Origin: Limnomonas spitsbergensis
Lineage: Eukaryota > Chlorophyta > Chlorophyceae > Chlamydomonadales
Assembly (NCBI GenBank): GCA_037349105.1
Contig: JAYJMM010000068.1
Coordinates: 434,001 to 498,000, forward strand
Length of the DNA stretch: 64,000 bases
Direction of reading: 5' to 3'
The notes below the pieces were generated by a model that made no database searches, was not told the origin of the DNA, and was given only the letters and a program-made list of their open reading frames with translations. The first letter of the stretch is position 1, and the number at the start of each line of letters is the position of its first letter. The translations under genes were made by a program, and so were the position numbers. Positions 61,491-64,000 of the stretch are shown piece after piece.

Positions 61491-64000
61491 CACCACTCCC
61501 TCCCTCCCACCAGTCCGCGTATCCCCCCTCCACACACACACACTGCCGTCCTCCCTCCCACCAGTCCGCGTATCCCCCCTCCACACACACACTGCCGTCC
61601 TCCCTCCCACCAGTCCGCGTATCCCCCCTCCACACACACACTGCCGTCCTCCCTCCCACCAGTCCGCGTATCCCCCCTCCACACACACACTGCCGTCCTC
61701 CCTCCCACCAGTCCGCGTATCCCCCCTCCACACACACACTGCCGTCCTCCCTCCCACCAGTCCGCGTATCCCCCCTCCACACACACACTGCCGTCCTCCC
61801 TCCCACCAGTCCGCGTATCCCCCCTCCACACACACACACTGCCGTCCTCCCTCCCACCAGTCCGCGTATCCCCCCTCCACACACACACTGCCGTCCTCCC
61901 TCCCACCAGTCCGCGTATCCCCCCTCCACACACACACACTGCCGTCCTCCCTCCCACCAGTCCGCGTATCCCACCTCCACACACACACACTGCCGTCCTC
62001 CCTCCCACCAGTCCGCGTATCCCCCCTCCACACACACACACTGCCGTCCTCCCTCCCACCAGTCCGCGTATCCCCCCTCCACACACACACACTGCCGTCC
62101 TCCCTCCCACCAGTCCGCGTATCCCCCCTCCACACACACACTGCCGTCCTCCCTCCCACCAGTCCGCGTATCCCCCCTCCACACACACACTGCCGTCCTC
62201 CCTCCCACCAGTCCGCGTATCCCCCCTCCACACACACACTGCCGTCCTCCCTCCCACCAGTCCGCGTATCCCCCCTCCACACACACACTGCCGTCCTCCC
62301 TCCCACCAGTCCGCGTATCCCCCCTCCACACACACACACTGCCGTCCTCCCTCCCACCAGTCCGCGTATCCCCCCTCCACACACACACACTGCCGTCCTC
62401 CCTCCCACCAGTCCGCGTATCCCCCCTCCACACACACACTGCCGTCCTCCCTCCCACCAGTCCGCGTATCCCCCCTCCACACACACACACTGCCGTCCTC
62501 CCTCCCACCAGTCCGCGTATCCCCCCTCCACACACACACTGCCGTCCTCCCTCCCACCAGTCCGCGTATCCCCCCTCCACACACACACACTGCCGTCCTC
62601 CCTCCCACCAGTCCGCGTATCCCCCCTCCACACACACACACTGCCGTCCTCCCTCCCACCAGTCCGCGTATCCCCCCTCCACACACACACACTGCCGTCC
62701 TCCCTCCCACCAGTCCGCGTATCCCCCCTCCACACACACACACTGCCGTCCTCCCTCCCACCAGTCCGCGTATCCCCCCTCCACACACACACACTGCCGT
62801 CCTCCCTCCCACCAGTCCGCGTATCCCCCCTCCACACACACACTGCCGTCCTCCCTCCCACCAGTCCGCGTATCCCCCCTCCACACACACACACTGCCGT
62901 CCTCCCTCCCACCAGTCCGCGTATCCCCCCTCCACACACACACTGCCGTCCTCCCTCCCACCAGTCCGCGTATCCCCCCTCCACACACACACACTGCCGT
63001 CCTCCCTCCCACCAGTCCGCGTATCCCCCCTCCACACACACACTGCCGTCCTCCCTCCCACCAGTCCGCGTATCCCCCCTCCACACACACACACTGCCGT
63101 CCTCCCTCCCACCAGTCCGCGTATCCCCCCTCCACACACACACACTGCCGTCCTCCCTCCCACCAGTCCGCGTATCCCCCCTCCACACACACACACTGCC
63201 GTCCTCCCTCCCACCAGTCCGCGTATCCCCCCTCCACACACACACACTGCCGTCCTCCCTCCCACCAGTCCGCGTATCCCCCCTCCACACACACACACTG
63301 CCGTCCTCCCTCCCACCAGTCCGCGTATCCCCCCTCCACACACACACACTGCCGTCCTCCCTCCCACCAGTCCGCGTATCCCCCCTCCACACACACACAC
63401 TGCCGTCCTCCCTCCCACCAGTCCGCGTATCCCCCCTCCACACACACACACTGCCGTCCTCCCTCCCACCAGTCCGCGTATCTCCCCTCCACACACACAC
63501 ACTGCCGTCCTCCCTCCCACCAGTCCGCGTATCCCCCCTCCACACACACACACTGCCGTCCTCCCTCCCACCAGTCCGCGTATCCCCCCTCCACACACAC
63601 ACACTGCCGTCCTCCCTCCCACCAGTCCGCGTATCCCCCCTCCACACACACACACTGCCGTCCTCCCTCCCACCAGTCCGCGTATCCCCCCTCCACACAC
63701 ACACACTGCCGTCCTCCCTCCCACCAGTCCGCGTATCCCCCCTCCACACACACACACTGCCGTCCTCCCTCCCACCAGTCCGCGTATCCCCCCTCCACAC
63801 ACACACACTGCCGTCCTCCCTCCCACCAGTCCGCGTATCCCCCCTCCACACACACACACTGCCGTCCTCCCTCCCACCAGTCCGCGTATCCCCCCTCCAC
63901 ACACACACACTGCCGTCCTCCCTCCCACCAGTCCGCGTATCCCCCCTCCACACACACACTGCCGTCCTCCCTCCCACCAGTCCGCGTATCCCCCCTCCAC
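61491..64000. repeat. 49/51-bp minisatellite, about 50 units, running off the window
   Basis: Unit contains CTCCCTCCCACCAGTCCGCG, TATCCCCCCTCCA, a (CA)n tract and CTGCCGTC. Units are 49 or 51 bp long because the embedded dinucleotide tract has one repeat fewer or more; other differences are very rare (for example CCACCTCC near 61972, TCTCCCC near 63482). The 841- to 869-codon minus-strand ORFs across it are repeat artefacts. Confidence 0.97.

Noticed and set aside
61368..64000. Three minus-strand ORFs of 841-869 codons (VCVWRGDTRTGGREDGS-type repeats)
   Set aside because: Translation of a 49/51-bp minisatellite; the frame shifts whenever a 49-bp unit occurs and all frames stay open, so no coding constraint is visible.

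Overview
The window reads as nuclear DNA of a eukaryotic alga, most likely of the green lineage. It holds three intron-rich plus-strand genes with GT-AG (twice GC-AG) introns, many minisatellites and small DNA transposons, and a very large Ty3/gypsy-type LTR retrotransposon. One gene is a plant-type MATH-BTB (BPM) protein; another is a bacterial-type release factor 3, probably for the plastid. A prasinophyte is my guess; nothing here proves the species.

Layout. 1-15.6 kb: most of a giant Ty3/gypsy-like element, cut at its 5' side by the window edge. In order it carries gag-like ORFs with two separate CCHC zinc knuckles, an aspartic protease, about 5 kb of unrecognised ORFs, reverse transcriptase and RNase H, a DNMT3-like cytosine-5 DNA methyltransferase, a DDE integrase and a PHD finger. 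Several stops and one apparent frameshift interrupt it. 15.9-19.8 kb: scrambled inverted repeats, a decayed minus-strand fragment resembling the C-terminus of a retroelement polyprotein, and a GGCA/GGGA-type minisatellite. 19.8-24.1 kb: no gene supported.

24.1-29.1 kb: MATH-BTB gene, 10 exons, 429 aa. 30.35-49.85 kb: prfC-like gene, 17 exons, about 649 aa. Its third intron is about 6 kb long and contains a 3.4-kb 22-bp minisatellite, a 967-bp hAT-type element with an exact 8-bp target duplication, and small MITEs. 49.85-52.7 kb: intergenic, with a triple CACGTG cluster. 52.7-60.2 kb and probably beyond: a gene joining a TIR-like HAW/WLD/WCxFE domain to a pair of EF-hands. 61.5-64.0 kb: a 49/51-bp minisatellite that runs off the window.

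The two most striking things are (1) a retrotransposon whose pol region carries a DNA methyltransferase and a PHD finger, so it may bring its own chromatin-modifying and chromatin-reading parts; and (2) repeated tandem duplication of exon edges in prfC and the TIR-like gene. In the second case decayed copies of the true 5' or 3' splice junction, with a few exon codons, lie in the adjacent intron at regular spacing. Exon models were built by hand from splice sites, phase continuity and family similarity; all three keep an open frame across every junction.
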